DNA of 43,139 nucleotides from Eubacterium sp. (GCA_015655975.1 DVEP01000041.1:1-43139), one strand, 5' to 3'. Positions 16,475 to 25,541 are shown, counted from the first letter of the stretch. Notes: generated by a model not told the origin, from the letters alone. A program made the numbers and translations.

Positions 16475-17650
16475 TTAAAAATCTACTTCTTCGTCATAGA
16501 AACAACATTTCAAGAGTTTTGCCATTGTTTCAGGGTCGATTTTTCTTGGATTTGAGCCTGTGCAAGCGTCTGCAACTGCGTTTGCGGAAACATCTTCAAG
16601 TTTTTCCAAAAATTCTTTTTCGTCAATAATTCCGCCTTCATAGTCCTTTATTGACTTCGGAATGTCAAGTTGAGCGTTAAGGTTGTCAATATGAGCTATG
16701 AGAGCTTCAACTGTCGGCTCAAGACCGAGAAAAGCTGAAATTTCGCAATATCTTTTTTCTGCTTCGGGCTCTTTAGCATTGTATTTGATAACTTTCGGCA
16801 AATACATAGCATTTGCACAACCGTGAACAATATGTCCGCCTGAATATGCTGCGCCTGTTTTGTGCGCCATTGAGTGAACAATACCCAAAAGAGCATTTGA
16901 GAAAGCCATACCTGCAAGACACTGAGCGTCGTGCATATTATCTCTTGCAGTCATATCGCCGTTGTATGAAGCAACAAGGTCTTCTGAAATCATCTTGATA
17001 GCGTAAAGGGCAAGCGGGTCTGTATAGTTGCAGTGAAGTGTTGAAACATAGGCCTCAATAGCATGAGTCATAGCATCCATACCTGTATGAGCAGTGAGTT
17101 TTTTCGGCATTGTTTCTGCAAGGTCAGGGTCAACGATTGCAACATCGGGGGTAATGTTGAAATCAGCAAGAGGATATTTGATACCCTTGTCGTAGTCTGT
17201 TATTACTGAAAAAGCAGTTACTTCAGTTGCTGTACCCGAAGTTGAAGGAATAGCGCAGAAATGCGCTTTTTTACGAAGTTTAGGGAAATTGAAAGGAATG
17301 CAAAGGTCTTCAAATTTTGTTTCGGGATATTCGTAAAATGCCCACATTGCTTTTGCAGCGTCAATCGGAGAGCCGCCGCCTACGGCAACAATCCAATCAG
17401 GCTCAAATTCCTGCATAGCCTGTGCGCCTTTCATAACAGTTGTAACTGACGGGTCAGGTTCAACACCTTCAAAAAGTTTAACTTCCATTCCGCCTTCCTG
17501 CAAATATTCTACAATTTTGTCAAGGAAGCCAAAGCGTTTCATAGAACCGCCGCCGACAACAACTATTGCTTTTTTTCCGCCGAGCGATTTAAGATTTTCA
17601 ATCGCTCCTTTTCCGTGATACAAATCTCTTGGTAAAGTAAATCTTGCCAT
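16475..17650 (-). CDS. Iron-containing alcohol dehydrogenase (butanol dehydrogenase type)
   Basis: Group III alcohol dehydrogenase of 391 residues. The NAD(P)-binding half contains VGGGSPIDAAKAMW and PSTSGTATEVTAFSV. The iron site is Asp and His of GMDAMTHAIEAY plus histidines in VHSMAHKTGAAY and GGHIVHGCAN. It resembles the C-terminal half of AdhE and stand-alone clostridial alcohol dehydrogenases that reduce short aldehydes to alcohols, usually with NAD(P)H and Fe2+. I start it at 17650 (MARFTLPRD), since AAAGAGG precedes it by 8 bases; another ATG six codons upstream has no RBS. It is followed by nfnAB 123 bases downstream, with no strong terminator between. Confidence 0.9.
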   Translation of the reverse strand: MARFTLPRDLYHGKGAIENLKSLGGKKAIVVVGGGSMKRFGFLDKIVEYLQEGGMEVKLFEGVEPDPSVTTVMKGAQAMQEFEPDWIVAVGGGSPIDAAKAMWAFYEYPETKFEDLCIPFNFPKLRKKAHFCAIPSTSGTATEVTAFSVITDYDKGIKYPLADFNITPDVAIVDPDLAETMPKKLTAHTGMDAMTHAIEAYVSTLHCNYTDPLALYAIKMISEDLVASYNGDMTARDNMHDAQCLAGMAFSNALLGIVHSMAHKTGAAYSGGHIVHGCANAMYLPKVIKYNAKEPEAEKRYCEISAFLGLEPTVEALIAHIDNLNAQLDIPKSIKDYEGGIIDEKEFLEKLEDVSANAVADACTGSNPRKIDPETMAKLLKCCFYDEEVDF

Positions 17651-17730
17651 TATAAAAACCTCTTTCATAAAACTTAAATTTCAGTTAAAAACAAAGCGAT
17701 GAAATTTGTTTTACTTATCTCATCACCTTG

Positions 17731-17759
17731 ATTTTATAGCACGACTGAAAGTTTGTCAA
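17731..17759 (-). promoter_or_regulatory. Promoter of the alcohol dehydrogenase gene
   Basis: Minus strand TTGACA (17759-17754), 17-base spacer, TAAAAT (17736-17731), within TGCTATAAAAT. The leader to the ATG at 17650 is about 75 bases and contains a weak GATGA...TCATC inverted repeat around 17692-17725. Confidence 0.75.
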
Positions 17760-17866
17760 TAATTTATCAATATTTACTGTAAATGTTAATACTTTGTTTA
17801 TTATCTACAAAATATACTCATTTTCAACCAAAATTATTGCTCACTTTTGTCTAAACCATTCATAGT
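17760..17866. other. AT-rich intergenic stretch after mutS2
   Basis: No gene is visible. ATTTACTGTAAAT near 17771-17783 is a small palindrome without a clear T-run, so I do not call a terminator for the operon ending at 17867. Confidence 0.4.
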
Positions 17867-20236
17867 TTACCCAAATTTCACAATAGTAACACCGTCTTCG
17901 CCCTCTCCGTATCTGCCAAGACGAAATTCAGCAACGCTTTTATTAAATTTTAATTCATCAGCAACGGCTTTTCTCAAAACACCCGTTCCTTTTCCGTGAA
18001 TGATTGTTACCTCGCCGAGACCTGCAAGCAAAGCCTTATCCAAATAGATTTGAAGTTCTGCAATTGCCTCGTCTGCGGTTTTGCCACGCAAGTCGAGAGA
18101 CGGTTTTACGGAAGAATCTGCTCTTGAAACAGTCCTTTTGAAAGATGTTGAAGAAACGCTTTTTTCTTTTTTCTTTTCTCCGAGCAAACGAAGGTCTTTT
18201 TTATTAACCATTGTTTTAATAAGACCTGCCTGAACAGTTATCTTTGCGCCTATGTCAACAACTTCTGCTTTGCCCAAAGAACGCACCAAAACCAAATCGC
18301 CGACTTTCAACTCCCTCGGCAAAACATAGTCTTTATCTTCAAAATTAAGACTTTCAACAGGGTCTGTGATATCATCTAACTCACCGAGCGAATTTCTTAT
18401 TTCACGCCTTGCTTTTCGTGCAATATCATTTATGTTTGCATTTTTGCTTTCTTTTTTGATTTTTTCAAGTTCAATCAGAAAAGCAGAACTTTTTCTTTTG
18501 GCGTCTTCTACAATTTTTCTCGCCTCATTGCGCGCCATAAGAATTTCATTTTCCCTTAACTTTTCAGACTTCTTTCTTTCAGCCTCTGCCCTATCTGCAG
18601 TTGACTGCGCTTTTCGGTACATTTTTTCTGCGTACTCTTTTTCTTTTTCAAGATTTGCACGCTCAAGTTCAAGATTTTCAAGCACACTTTCAAGTTGTCT
18701 GCTTTCTTCACTGACAAGTTCTTTTGCTCTTTCGACAACGCCGGGAGCGATACCGAGTCTTTGAGAAATGGCAAAAGCGTTGGACCTACCGGGTACACCG
18801 ATTAGAAGTTTATATGTAGGTCTCAGAGTTTTAATGTCGAACTCACACGAACCGTTTACAACGCCGTCTGTATTGACCGCATATGTTTTAAGTTCTGCAT
18901 AGTGAGTAGTGGCAATTATTTTTGCACCGACACTGCGCAGATTTTCTATTATGGCAACTGCAAGTGCCGCTCCTTCAATGGGGTCTGTTCCTGCACCGAG
19001 TTCATCGATTAAAACAAGCGAATTTTCATCTGCAATTTTCATTATTCTTATAATATTAGTAATATGCGATGAAAAAGTTGAAAGATTTTGGTCAATCGAC
19101 TGTTCGTCGCCTATATCAACCAAAATATTTCTATATATACAAACCTTACTGCCGTCCGAAGCAGGAATCAGCAAACCGCACATCGTCATCAAAGTGAGCA
19201 ATCCGACAGTTTTCAGCGACACTGTTTTGCCGCCTGTATTCGGACCTGTTATTACCAAAGTATCGAACTCATCGCCCAAGTTCAAATTGATTGGAACTAC
19301 CCTGTTTTTGTCTATGAGAGGGTGCCTTGCCGATTTTAATTCAGTTACTCCCTCGTTATTTATAAGCGGTCGCAAAGCTCTCATTTTATATGCAAGCTGA
19401 GCTTTTGCAAATATCAAATCGAGTGCAACGGCATTTTCATAACTTGACTTAATGCTTTGCTCAAATGAACCGACGCAAGCAGAAAGTTCGTACAAAATTC
19501 TGCTGATTTCTTCTCTTTCTTTGCCCTCTAAAACTTTTATTTCATTGTTTGTTTCCACAACGGAAACAGGCTCAATAAAAACTGTAGCGCCGCTTGAAGA
19601 ACTGTCGTGAACAAGTCCTTTAACTTCCGACCTGTATTCATTTTTTACAGGAATGACAAACCTTCCGTTTCTTTGTGTTACGATAGGTTCCTGCAAGAAT
19701 TTTTGGTAGTATGCAGAACGGACTATTTTGTCAAGTTCTTCACGAACAGACAAAGATTTCGCCCTGATTTTTCGTCTTATTTGATACAATTCATCTGACG
19801 CTTTGTCTGCAATTTCTTCTTCGCTTATGATTGCGTTTGTGATGCTTGTTTCCAAAAAATTATTTTCCGAAATTCCGTTAAAAAACGATGACAGACTTTT
19901 TGAAACACTATTGCAGTGAGAATACCAGGAATTCAGGCTTCTGAAAGCTCTGAGCAAATAGGCAACCTTCAGCAATTCTCCTGCTGACAGCGAACCGCCT
20001 GCAGAGGCAATAGCCAAAGAATTGTTTACATTTCGTATTCCCGAAAAAGACGGCGAGCCAAAACCCGACATAAGTGAAAACGCATCTTCTGTTTCATTCA
20101 AAAGAACTCCGACCGTTGCCATATCGCTCGACGGCTCTATTGCAAGCGCATTTTCTTTTGCATCTTCACTGAAAGCCTCGTTACTCAGCATTTCAAGAAT
20201 TCTGTCCAATTCAAGTGTTTTAAAATACTTATTCAT
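17867..20236 (-). CDS. mutS2: MutS2 (endonuclease/ribosome-collision type ATPase with Smr domain)
   Basis: The 789-residue protein has MutS core domains without the mismatch-recognition domain, the ATPase with Walker A GPNTGGKTVSLKT (about 330-342) and Walker B LVLIDELGAGTDPIEGAALA, a long coiled coil (about 510-625), a KOW-like segment (about 640-690), and a C-terminal Smr domain with LDLRG and HGKGTGVLR. MutS2 suppresses homologous recombination in some bacteria and rescues collided ribosomes in Bacillus. It overlaps recO by 4 bases and is the last gene of the corC-like/phoH/ybeY/era/yqzL/recO unit. Length and motif order are standard. Confidence 0.95.
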   Translation of the reverse strand: MNKYFKTLELDRILEMLSNEAFSEDAKENALAIEPSSDMATVGVLLNETEDAFSLMSGFGSPSFSGIRNVNNSLAIASAGGSLSAGELLKVAYLLRAFRSLNSWYSHCNSVSKSLSSFFNGISENNFLETSITNAIISEEEIADKASDELYQIRRKIRAKSLSVREELDKIVRSAYYQKFLQEPIVTQRNGRFVIPVKNEYRSEVKGLVHDSSSSGATVFIEPVSVVETNNEIKVLEGKEREEISRILYELSACVGSFEQSIKSSYENAVALDLIFAKAQLAYKMRALRPLINNEGVTELKSARHPLIDKNRVVPINLNLGDEFDTLVITGPNTGGKTVSLKTVGLLTLMTMCGLLIPASDGSKVCIYRNILVDIGDEQSIDQNLSTFSSHITNIIRIMKIADENSLVLIDELGAGTDPIEGAALAVAIIENLRSVGAKIIATTHYAELKTYAVNTDGVVNGSCEFDIKTLRPTYKLLIGVPGRSNAFAISQRLGIAPGVVERAKELVSEESRQLESVLENLELERANLEKEKEYAEKMYRKAQSTADRAEAERKKSEKLRENEILMARNEARKIVEDAKRKSSAFLIELEKIKKESKNANINDIARKARREIRNSLGELDDITDPVESLNFEDKDYVLPRELKVGDLVLVRSLGKAEVVDIGAKITVQAGLIKTMVNKKDLRLLGEKKKEKSVSSTSFKRTVSRADSSVKPSLDLRGKTADEAIAELQIYLDKALLAGLGEVTIIHGKGTGVLRKAVADELKFNKSVAEFRLGRYGEGEDGVTIVKFG

Positions 20237-20976
20237 AGTTTAATTATATCCTTATAAAATTTAAGTGCCGACAAATCGTACGCAGTCCTTTTTGTAACAA
20301 AATTTTCTGCGCACTCTGCCAACAAATGCATATCTTCTTTTTTTAGTTTAAATTTAAATATTTTTTTCATCTCCGAAAGGCAGATATATCTGACAGCAGT
20401 TATTACTCCTAACGAAAGCGGTTTAAGACCCTTTCCCGCACCGCATTTATCACAATATATCAGTGCCGAATCTGTGTCGAAATACATCGTACTGCTTTCA
20501 TACTTTGCACACTCATTGCACGCAACTATGTTCGGCATATATCCGCCCAAACAAGCTGAACGAAACTCGAAAACTGCCTTGATTTTTTCTCTGTCGGGAT
20601 TTTCCGAACAAAGCAGATACAACGAATTCAAAAACAGGCTCAACATTTCGGGACTCGGTCTGTCTTCGTACCCGAACTCAAGCACAAGTTGAGCAAAATA
20701 TTGTGCAAGACTCAAATTTTCCAAACTTTTTCTCAAATTAAAAAAAATGTCTAACGGAACAGCATTTGCAACAGTATATGCATCCTTGCTTTTGTACAAA
20801 GTAAATTCACAATATGAAAAAAGTGTTGTTGAACAAACGGCAGAACTGTTTACACTTTTTGCGCGCCTTACAAACGCTTTAATTATGCCTAAATCTGAAG
20901 TAAGGAGAGTAACCAAACGGTCACTCTCCCCCACTGTTTGCTCCTTTATTACAATTCCCCTGCCACTCGTTTTCAT
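20233..20976 (-). CDS. recO: DNA repair protein RecO
   Basis: RecO loads RecA onto single-stranded DNA with RecR in gap repair. The N-terminal OB fold begins with the conserved GIVIKEQTVGESDRLVTLLT (about 8-27); a helical domain with LAQYFAQLVLE follows, and a zinc site in CNECAKYESS...IYCDKCG (about 152-178) completes the 247-residue protein. The start follows the usual M-K-x-x-G-I-V pattern and lies 56 bases inside the end of yqzL, in another frame. Confidence 0.94.
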   Translation of the reverse strand: MKTSGRGIVIKEQTVGESDRLVTLLTSDLGIIKAFVRRAKSVNSSAVCSTTLFSYCEFTLYKSKDAYTVANAVPLDIFFNLRKSLENLSLAQYFAQLVLEFGYEDRPSPEMLSLFLNSLYLLCSENPDREKIKAVFEFRSACLGGYMPNIVACNECAKYESSTMYFDTDSALIYCDKCGAGKGLKPLSLGVITAVRYICLSEMKKIFKFKLKKEDMHLLAECAENFVTKRTAYDLSALKFYKDIIKL

Positions 20977-21064
20977 TCGATTTTAACTCCTCTGATTGTT
21001 TAAACTTCAGATAGTCCTCAACTTTTCCCGTCGAAGTAAAATTCAGCCATAAATCATTTTGCAT
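20921..21064 (-). CDS. yqzL: YqzL-like small protein
   Basis: A 47-residue protein starting at ATG 21064. The first half, DLWLNFTSTGKVEDYLKFKQ, matches the YqzL pattern ('W..F..TG....YL.fk') of the short gene that sits between era and recO in Bacillus and Clostridia; its function is unknown. The C-terminal tail is Asn/Glu-rich. An in-frame ATG at 21127 gives 21 extra residues without family likeness. RBS GGCGGTGA. The 3' end overlaps recO by 56 bases, longer than the 4-base overlaps elsewhere in the operon. Confidence 0.75.
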   Translation of the reverse strand: MQNDLWLNFTSTGKVEDYLKFKQSEELKSNENEWQGNCNKGANSGGE

Positions 21065-21139
21065 CGTATCACCGCCAAGAATATTTTTTCCCTGAGCGAT
21101 GAAAAAACACTGAGAAAAATTAACCAAAACAGTGAACTT

Positions 21140-22033
21140 TTAATCAAGACCGAAATTGTGAATTAAGCCCTCTCTGTTTCGCCAATCTTCTTTAACTTTA
21201 ACCCAAGTTTTCAAATTTACCTGAATACCGAAAAACTTTTCAATATCCATTCTTGAATAGGTTGATATTTTTTTAAGCATAGCGCCGTGTTTGCCGATAA
21301 CCATACCTTTGTGCCTTTCTCGTTCGCAGTAGATTACTGCGTCAATATCAAGAATATCCTTATCTGAGCGCTCGCGCATTTTTTCAACAGAAACCGCTAT
21401 ACCGTGAGGTATTTCTTTGTCCATCAGTCTGAGTATTTTTTCGCGTATGATTTCCGCTACTAAAATTCTTTCGGGTTGGTCTGTCAAAGTATCGTCAGGG
21501 AAGAAGTGCGGACTTTCAAAAGAGAGTTTTTCCATTTCTTCAAGAAGTTCGTCAACACCCTCGCCTGTTTTTGCGCTGACAGGCACTACTGCCTCAAAAT
21601 CTAAAAGTTCTGCAAACTCGGCAATTCTTTTAATGAGTTCTTTTTTGTCTTTTAAAACATCTACTTTATTAATAGCTAAAATTACAGGTATTTTACTCGA
21701 CTTCATTTTTGAAATGAGTTCTTTTTCGCCTTTTTTGATTTCTCCGAAAGATTCAGTTACAAAAAGACAGGCGTCAACACCGCCGATTGAATCGTTGACA
21801 GCTTCATTCATTTTTTCCCCGAGTTTATTGTGAGGTTTGTGAAAACCGGGAGTATCTGTGAAAACAAGCTGAACTTCACCTTTTGTCAAAACACCCATAA
21901 TTTTTGTTCGGGTCGTCTGGGGTTTATCCGAAACAATCGCAATTTTTGAGCCTATAAAATTGTTGAGCAAAGAAGACTTGCCGACATTCGGGCAGCCTAC
22001 TATTGCAATAAACGCTGTTTTTGTAGCCATCAA
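21140..22033 (-). CDS. era: GTPase Era
   Basis: Essential GTPase that binds the 3' end of 16S rRNA in 30S assembly. The 297 residues show G1 GCPNVGKSSLLN, G2 TTRTKIMG, G3 DTPGFHKP, G4 NKVD and G5 SAKTGEG, followed by a C-terminal KH domain with MVIGKHGAMLKKISTYSRMDIEKFF. It overlaps ybeY by 4 bases. Confidence 0.97.
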   Translation of the reverse strand: MMATKTAFIAIVGCPNVGKSSLLNNFIGSKIAIVSDKPQTTRTKIMGVLTKGEVQLVFTDTPGFHKPHNKLGEKMNEAVNDSIGGVDACLFVTESFGEIKKGEKELISKMKSSKIPVILAINKVDVLKDKKELIKRIAEFAELLDFEAVVPVSAKTGEGVDELLEEMEKLSFESPHFFPDDTLTDQPERILVAEIIREKILRLMDKEIPHGIAVSVEKMRERSDKDILDIDAVIYCERERHKGMVIGKHGAMLKKISTYSRMDIEKFFGIQVNLKTWVKVKEDWRNREGLIHNFGLD

Positions 22034-22533
22034 TCTTCTCCCATATAGTAGCTGTCGTCTCTTTTCCAGCCGATTTTAGTGAGTACGGTTTCTTCTTTTT
22101 CACGCATTCTCACTGCTTCCATGCCGCTTGTTTCGTGGTCATAGCCAAGCAAGTGTAACATACTATGTACAGTAAGGAAACCGACTTCACGCTGAAGCGG
22201 ATGATTGTAAAGTTCGGCCTGCTCAAACGCTTTTTCCATAGAAATGACAATATCGCCTATAACTTTAGCACCTGTGTCCATATTTACATCGTAATTTCCG
22301 TCTGTACCCATAGGAAAACTGATGACATCTGTCTCCTTGTCGATATTTCTGTATTCATTATTGATTTTTCTTATTTGCTCGTTGTCAACAAAACTAACGC
22401 TTACTTCTGCGTCGTCTGTAAAGCCCTCAAGTTCGAGCACAGCATGACAACAACGGCGAATTAAAAGTCTGATGCCGGTCGGAATCTTCACTTTCTTTTG
22501 GTTATTGGTTATTTCAACCTTTACCTTATTCAT
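22030..22533 (-). CDS. ybeY: Endoribonuclease YbeY (rRNA maturation factor)
   Basis: The metal site HSMLHLLGYDHE (HxxxHxxGYDH) near residues 129-139 identifies YbeY, a zinc-dependent RNase for 16S rRNA 3' maturation and ribosome quality control. Also present are VSFVDNEQIRKINNEYRNIDKETDVISFPMG segments typical of the family. 167 residues, the usual length. It overlaps phoH and era by 4 bases each; Era and YbeY work on the same rRNA region. Confidence 0.96.
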   Translation of the reverse strand: MNKVKVEITNNQKKVKIPTGIRLLIRRCCHAVLELEGFTDDAEVSVSFVDNEQIRKINNEYRNIDKETDVISFPMGTDGNYDVNMDTGAKVIGDIVISMEKAFEQAELYNHPLQREVGFLTVHSMLHLLGYDHETSGMEAVRMREKEETVLTKIGWKRDDSYYMGED

Positions 22534-23507
22534 TGCTGCTTACTTCTCCTTTTCTCTTCGTCATATTTTTCATAAGCTTTAATTATATCTTGAACCAGTC
22601 TGTGTCTGACAACATCTTTCTGGTTGAATTTAATGATTTCAATATCATTTACGGACTTCAAAATTTTCATTACCGTAATCAAGCCTGACTTTTTACCGTC
22701 GGGTAAATCAACCTGCGTTATATCGCCTGTTATTACCATTTTTGAATTAAACCCAAGTCTTGTCAAAAACATTTTCATCTGCTCAGGCGTAGTATTTTGC
22801 GCTTCGTCTAATATTATAAAACTGTCGTCAAGAGTTCTGCCTCTCATATATGCAAGCGGAGCAACTTCGATTGCGCCTCGCTCCTGATACTTTTGAAAAT
22901 TCTCTGCTCCGAGCATATCAAACAGTGCATCGTAAAGCGGTCTCAAATACGGGTCAACTTTAGACTGCAAATCTCCGGGAAGAAAACCAAGCTTTTCTCC
23001 CGCCTCAACAGCAGGTCTTGTTAAAATGATTCTTGACACTTCTTTGGCACGAAAAGCAGTAACTGCCATTGCAACAGCCAAATATGTTTTGCCCGTACCT
23101 GCGGGGCCTACACCGAAAGTAACGGTATTTCTGTCTATTGCGTCGGTGTATTTTCGCTGACCTATTGTTTTCGGTTTAATCGGCTTGCCTTTTGCACTGA
23201 CGCAAATTGCACCCGAGCCCATTGAACTGATTTTGTCTTCGTTCCCCTCATTTACCAAACTCAAAACATATCTGACATTTTGGTCTGTCAGCGTTTCGCC
23301 CTTGTTAACCATAGAGAGCAATGTTTTAACGGCTCTTGAAGCGTTTGAAACATTTTCAATATTGCCCTGAATTTTCAAATCAGAACCCCGATTTATAATT
23401 GAAACGGAAAATTCTTTTTCAATCATATTTATATTTGAGTCAAAATTGCCGAACAGTGAAACTGCCTGTTCCATTGCGTCAATATTTATAACTTCTTCAA
23501 ACATCAA
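22530..23507 (-). CDS. phoH: PhoH-family ATPase (YbeZ type)
   Basis: The 325-residue protein carries an N-terminal KH-like region (about 30-100) and the P-loop NTPase domain with GVGPAGTGKTYLAVAMAV and the Walker B IILDEAQNTTPEQMK, plus TRLGFNSKMVITGD. YbeZ-type PhoH proteins partner YbeY in ribosome metabolism, which fits the 4-base overlap with ybeY. The ATPase/helicase role is from family knowledge. Confidence 0.95.
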   Translation of the reverse strand: MMFEEVINIDAMEQAVSLFGNFDSNINMIEKEFSVSIINRGSDLKIQGNIENVSNASRAVKTLLSMVNKGETLTDQNVRYVLSLVNEGNEDKISSMGSGAICVSAKGKPIKPKTIGQRKYTDAIDRNTVTFGVGPAGTGKTYLAVAMAVTAFRAKEVSRIILTRPAVEAGEKLGFLPGDLQSKVDPYLRPLYDALFDMLGAENFQKYQERGAIEVAPLAYMRGRTLDDSFIILDEAQNTTPEQMKMFLTRLGFNSKMVITGDITQVDLPDGKKSGLITVMKILKSVNDIEIIKFNQKDVVRHRLVQDIIKAYEKYDEEKRRSKQQ

Positions 23508-24307
23508 TCTATCTCAACCTTGATTTTTTCTATTCTTCTGTCTGCAACTTCTATTACGGTAAAAGTTAAGTTTTCATATTTCACGCTCACTTCGTTTTCG
23601 CCGTTCGGCAAATAGCCTAACAGACTGATGACAAAACCTGCAAGCGTGTCGTAGTCTCCTTCAGGGAACTCAACAGACAGCGCTTTTTCAGCGTCTTCTA
23701 TATATGTTACCCCTTCAAAAGTATATGTCTTTTCGTCAATTTGGTTGAACTCTTTTTCTTCCTCGTCGTACTCGTCCTGAATATTGCCGACTATACTTTC
23801 AACTATATCTTCCATAGTAACTATACCGTCGGTACCTCCGTACTCATCTACAACTACGGCAAGCTGAAGTCTTGCTTCAATAAACTTTGAAAAAAGTTTA
23901 ATACAGTTGATAGTCCCCGGTACGAATAAAGGCTCGTGAATATAATCTGACAATTTTTCGGCAGGCGATATTTCTTTGCCGACAAATTTTAAAAGGTCCT
24001 TCACATAGATTATACCCTTAATATTATCTAAATCTTCTTCATATACAGGTATTCTTGAAAAACCTGTTTCAATTGATAAATTTACAACATCCTGAATAGA
24101 AGAATCAATTTCAACTGCTTCAATATCTGTTCTGTGAGTCATTAAATCTTCTGCGCTTAAATCGTCGAAATCAAAAACATTTTTTATCATTTCGCGCTGG
24201 GAATCGTCAAGTTCCCCCACTTCGTTGTCTTCTTCTACAAGTTGTTTAATTTCTTCTTCAGTTGTACTTTCTCTTTTTAAAAATCTGGCAAACAGCCCAC
24301 TGCCCAT
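23504..24307 (-). CDS. CBS-pair / CorC_HlyC domain protein (CorC/YbeX-like)
   Basis: The 267-residue protein has two CBS domains (about 60-180; FSRIPVYEEDLDNIKGIIYVKDLL and VVVDEYGGTDGIVTMEDIVE) and a C-terminal CorC/HlyC transporter-associated domain (about 190-265). The N-terminal DUF21 membrane domain of full-size CorB-type Mg2+ exporters is absent, as in enterobacterial CorC/YbeX, itself encoded in a ybeZ-ybeY-ybeX operon. Same partners here, in the order corC-like, phoH, ybeY. RBS GGAGGG 9 bases before ATG. Adenosine-nucleotide sensing and a role in Mg/Co resistance or ribosome metabolism are family inferences. Confidence 0.88.
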   Translation of the reverse strand: MGSGLFARFLKRESTTEEEIKQLVEEDNEVGELDDSQREMIKNVFDFDDLSAEDLMTHRTDIEAVEIDSSIQDVVNLSIETGFSRIPVYEEDLDNIKGIIYVKDLLKFVGKEISPAEKLSDYIHEPLFVPGTINCIKLFSKFIEARLQLAVVVDEYGGTDGIVTMEDIVESIVGNIQDEYDEEEKEFNQIDEKTYTFEGVTYIEDAEKALSVEFPEGDYDTLAGFVISLLGYLPNGENEVSVKYENLTFTVIEVADRRIEKIKVEID

Positions 24308-24343
24308 ACAGGCAATCCCTCCAATTAAATATTATTAATAAGA

Positions 24344-24372
24344 ATTATATAATAAACAATTGTCTTTGTAAA
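24344..24372 (-). promoter_or_regulatory. Promoter of the corC-like/phoH/ybeY/era/yqzL/recO/mutS2 operon
   Basis: Minus strand TTTACA (24372-24367), 17-base spacer, TATAAT (24349-24344). No other clear promoter was seen before mutS2, so this probably drives all seven genes. Confidence 0.75.
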
Positions 24373-24396
24373 GTCTTTTAATGAAATAAATAATTT

Positions 24397-24404
24397 GTTA
24401 TAAT
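24397..24404 (+). promoter_or_regulatory. Extended -10 promoter of the FkbM-type gene
   Basis: TGT followed by TATAAT (24399-24404), an extended -10, with only a weak -35 (TTTTAA). The leader runs about 70 bases to the ATG at 24480, with GGAG 8 bases before it. Confidence 0.55.
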
Positions 24405-24479
24405 TGATATACTTTAATGTCAAACAAATAAAATGAAAAAAAGACAAACAAAAATCAATATATTTCATTTGGAGAAAAT

Positions 24480-25541
24480 ATGTTAGAAAAAATCAAAGAA
24501 AACAATGTTTGGGAAAATTTAAAAAACACAAATCTGCCCGTCGTGATATACGGAATGGGAAACGGCGCAGAAAAAATTATCGGCATTTTAGATGACTTCG
24601 GTATAGAATGGGCCGATATTTTTGCGTCTGACGAATTTGTAAGAGGTCATTCTTTTTTAGGCAAAAAAGTTTTAAAGTACAGCGAAGTGTGTGAAAAGTA
24701 CGGCGACTTTATCGTCGTAATGGCATTTGCAAGCGAACGCGATGATGTACTCGAAAAAATAGATGCCATGCGAAAAGAACGCTGTGTTGTTGCGCCCGAT
24801 ATTGCAGTAGCAGGCAGCGGCTTGTTTACAAAAGAATATATCAAAGAAAACGAAGAGTTTTTTGACCGAGCATACGAACTTTTGGCAGACGAAAAGTCGA
24901 AGTCGGACTATGTAGATATCTTAAACTTCAAAGTATCAGGTAAAGTAGAATACCTTTACAAATGTTTCACAAAAAAAGAGGATATTTACAGAGATATTTT
25001 AGATTTGCAAAACGATGAAAAAATAGTTGATTTAGGAGCGTACAACGGCGACACAATCAGGGAAATTTCCGCTTATACAAAAGGAAAATACGACTGTATT
25101 CATGCTTTTGAACCTGACAGAAAGAATTTTAAAAAATTAGAAAAAAATACATCAGGTATGCAAGGTGTACACCTTTACAATATGGGTGCTTGGGACAAAA
25201 AAGAAACTTTGATTTTTTCTCAGGATTCAAGCAGAAATTCTCACATTTCGGCAAGCGGAATTTCGGTTGAAGTTACAGACATTGATTCTGTCATTGATAC
25301 TCCCGTTTCACTTTTAAAAATGGATATAGAAGGCGCAGAATTAAAAGCACTCAACGGTGCCGAAAAAATCATCAGAACATATATGCCTAAATTATATGTC
25401 TGTGCTTACCATAGAAACGAAGATATGTTTACACTGCCTTTAAAAATAGACCGCCTCGGGAATTCAAACTACAAAATATATTTTAGGCATACAAAATACA
25501 TACCTGCTTGGGAAAGTAATTTTTACTGCATCCAAAAATAA
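24480..25541 (+). CDS. FkbM-family methyltransferase with N-terminal extension
   Basis: SAM-dependent methyltransferase of the FkbM type. The C-terminal domain (about 175-350) contains motif I VDLGAYNGDTIREIS, FEPDRKNFKKLE, and SLLKMDIEGAELKALNGAEKII, the FkbM signature. Residues 1-125 form a nucleotide-binding-like N-domain (VVIYGMGNGAEKIIGILDDFG) similar to that often found fused to sugar-modifying FkbM enzymes. 353 residues. The substrate is not evident; many relatives O-methylate surface polysaccharide sugars, but no polysaccharide genes are adjacent. It appears to be a single gene, since mscS downstream has its own promoter. Confidence 0.87.
   Translation: MLEKIKENNVWENLKNTNLPVVIYGMGNGAEKIIGILDDFGIEWADIFASDEFVRGHSFLGKKVLKYSEVCEKYGDFIVVMAFASERDDVLEKIDAMRKERCVVAPDIAVAGSGLFTKEYIKENEEFFDRAYELLADEKSKSDYVDILNFKVSGKVEYLYKCFTKKEDIYRDILDLQNDEKIVDLGAYNGDTIREISAYTKGKYDCIHAFEPDRKNFKKLEKNTSGMQGVHLYNMGAWDKKETLIFSQDSSRNSHISASGISVEVTDIDSVIDTPVSLLKMDIEGAELKALNGAEKIIRTYMPKLYVCAYHRNEDMFTLPLKIDRLGNSNYKIYFRHTKYIPAWESNFYCIQK

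Noticed and set aside
17692..17725. Weak GATGA...TCATC repeat in the alcohol dehydrogenase leader
   Set aside because: Only five perfect pairs with a long loop; not enough for a riboswitch or operator call.
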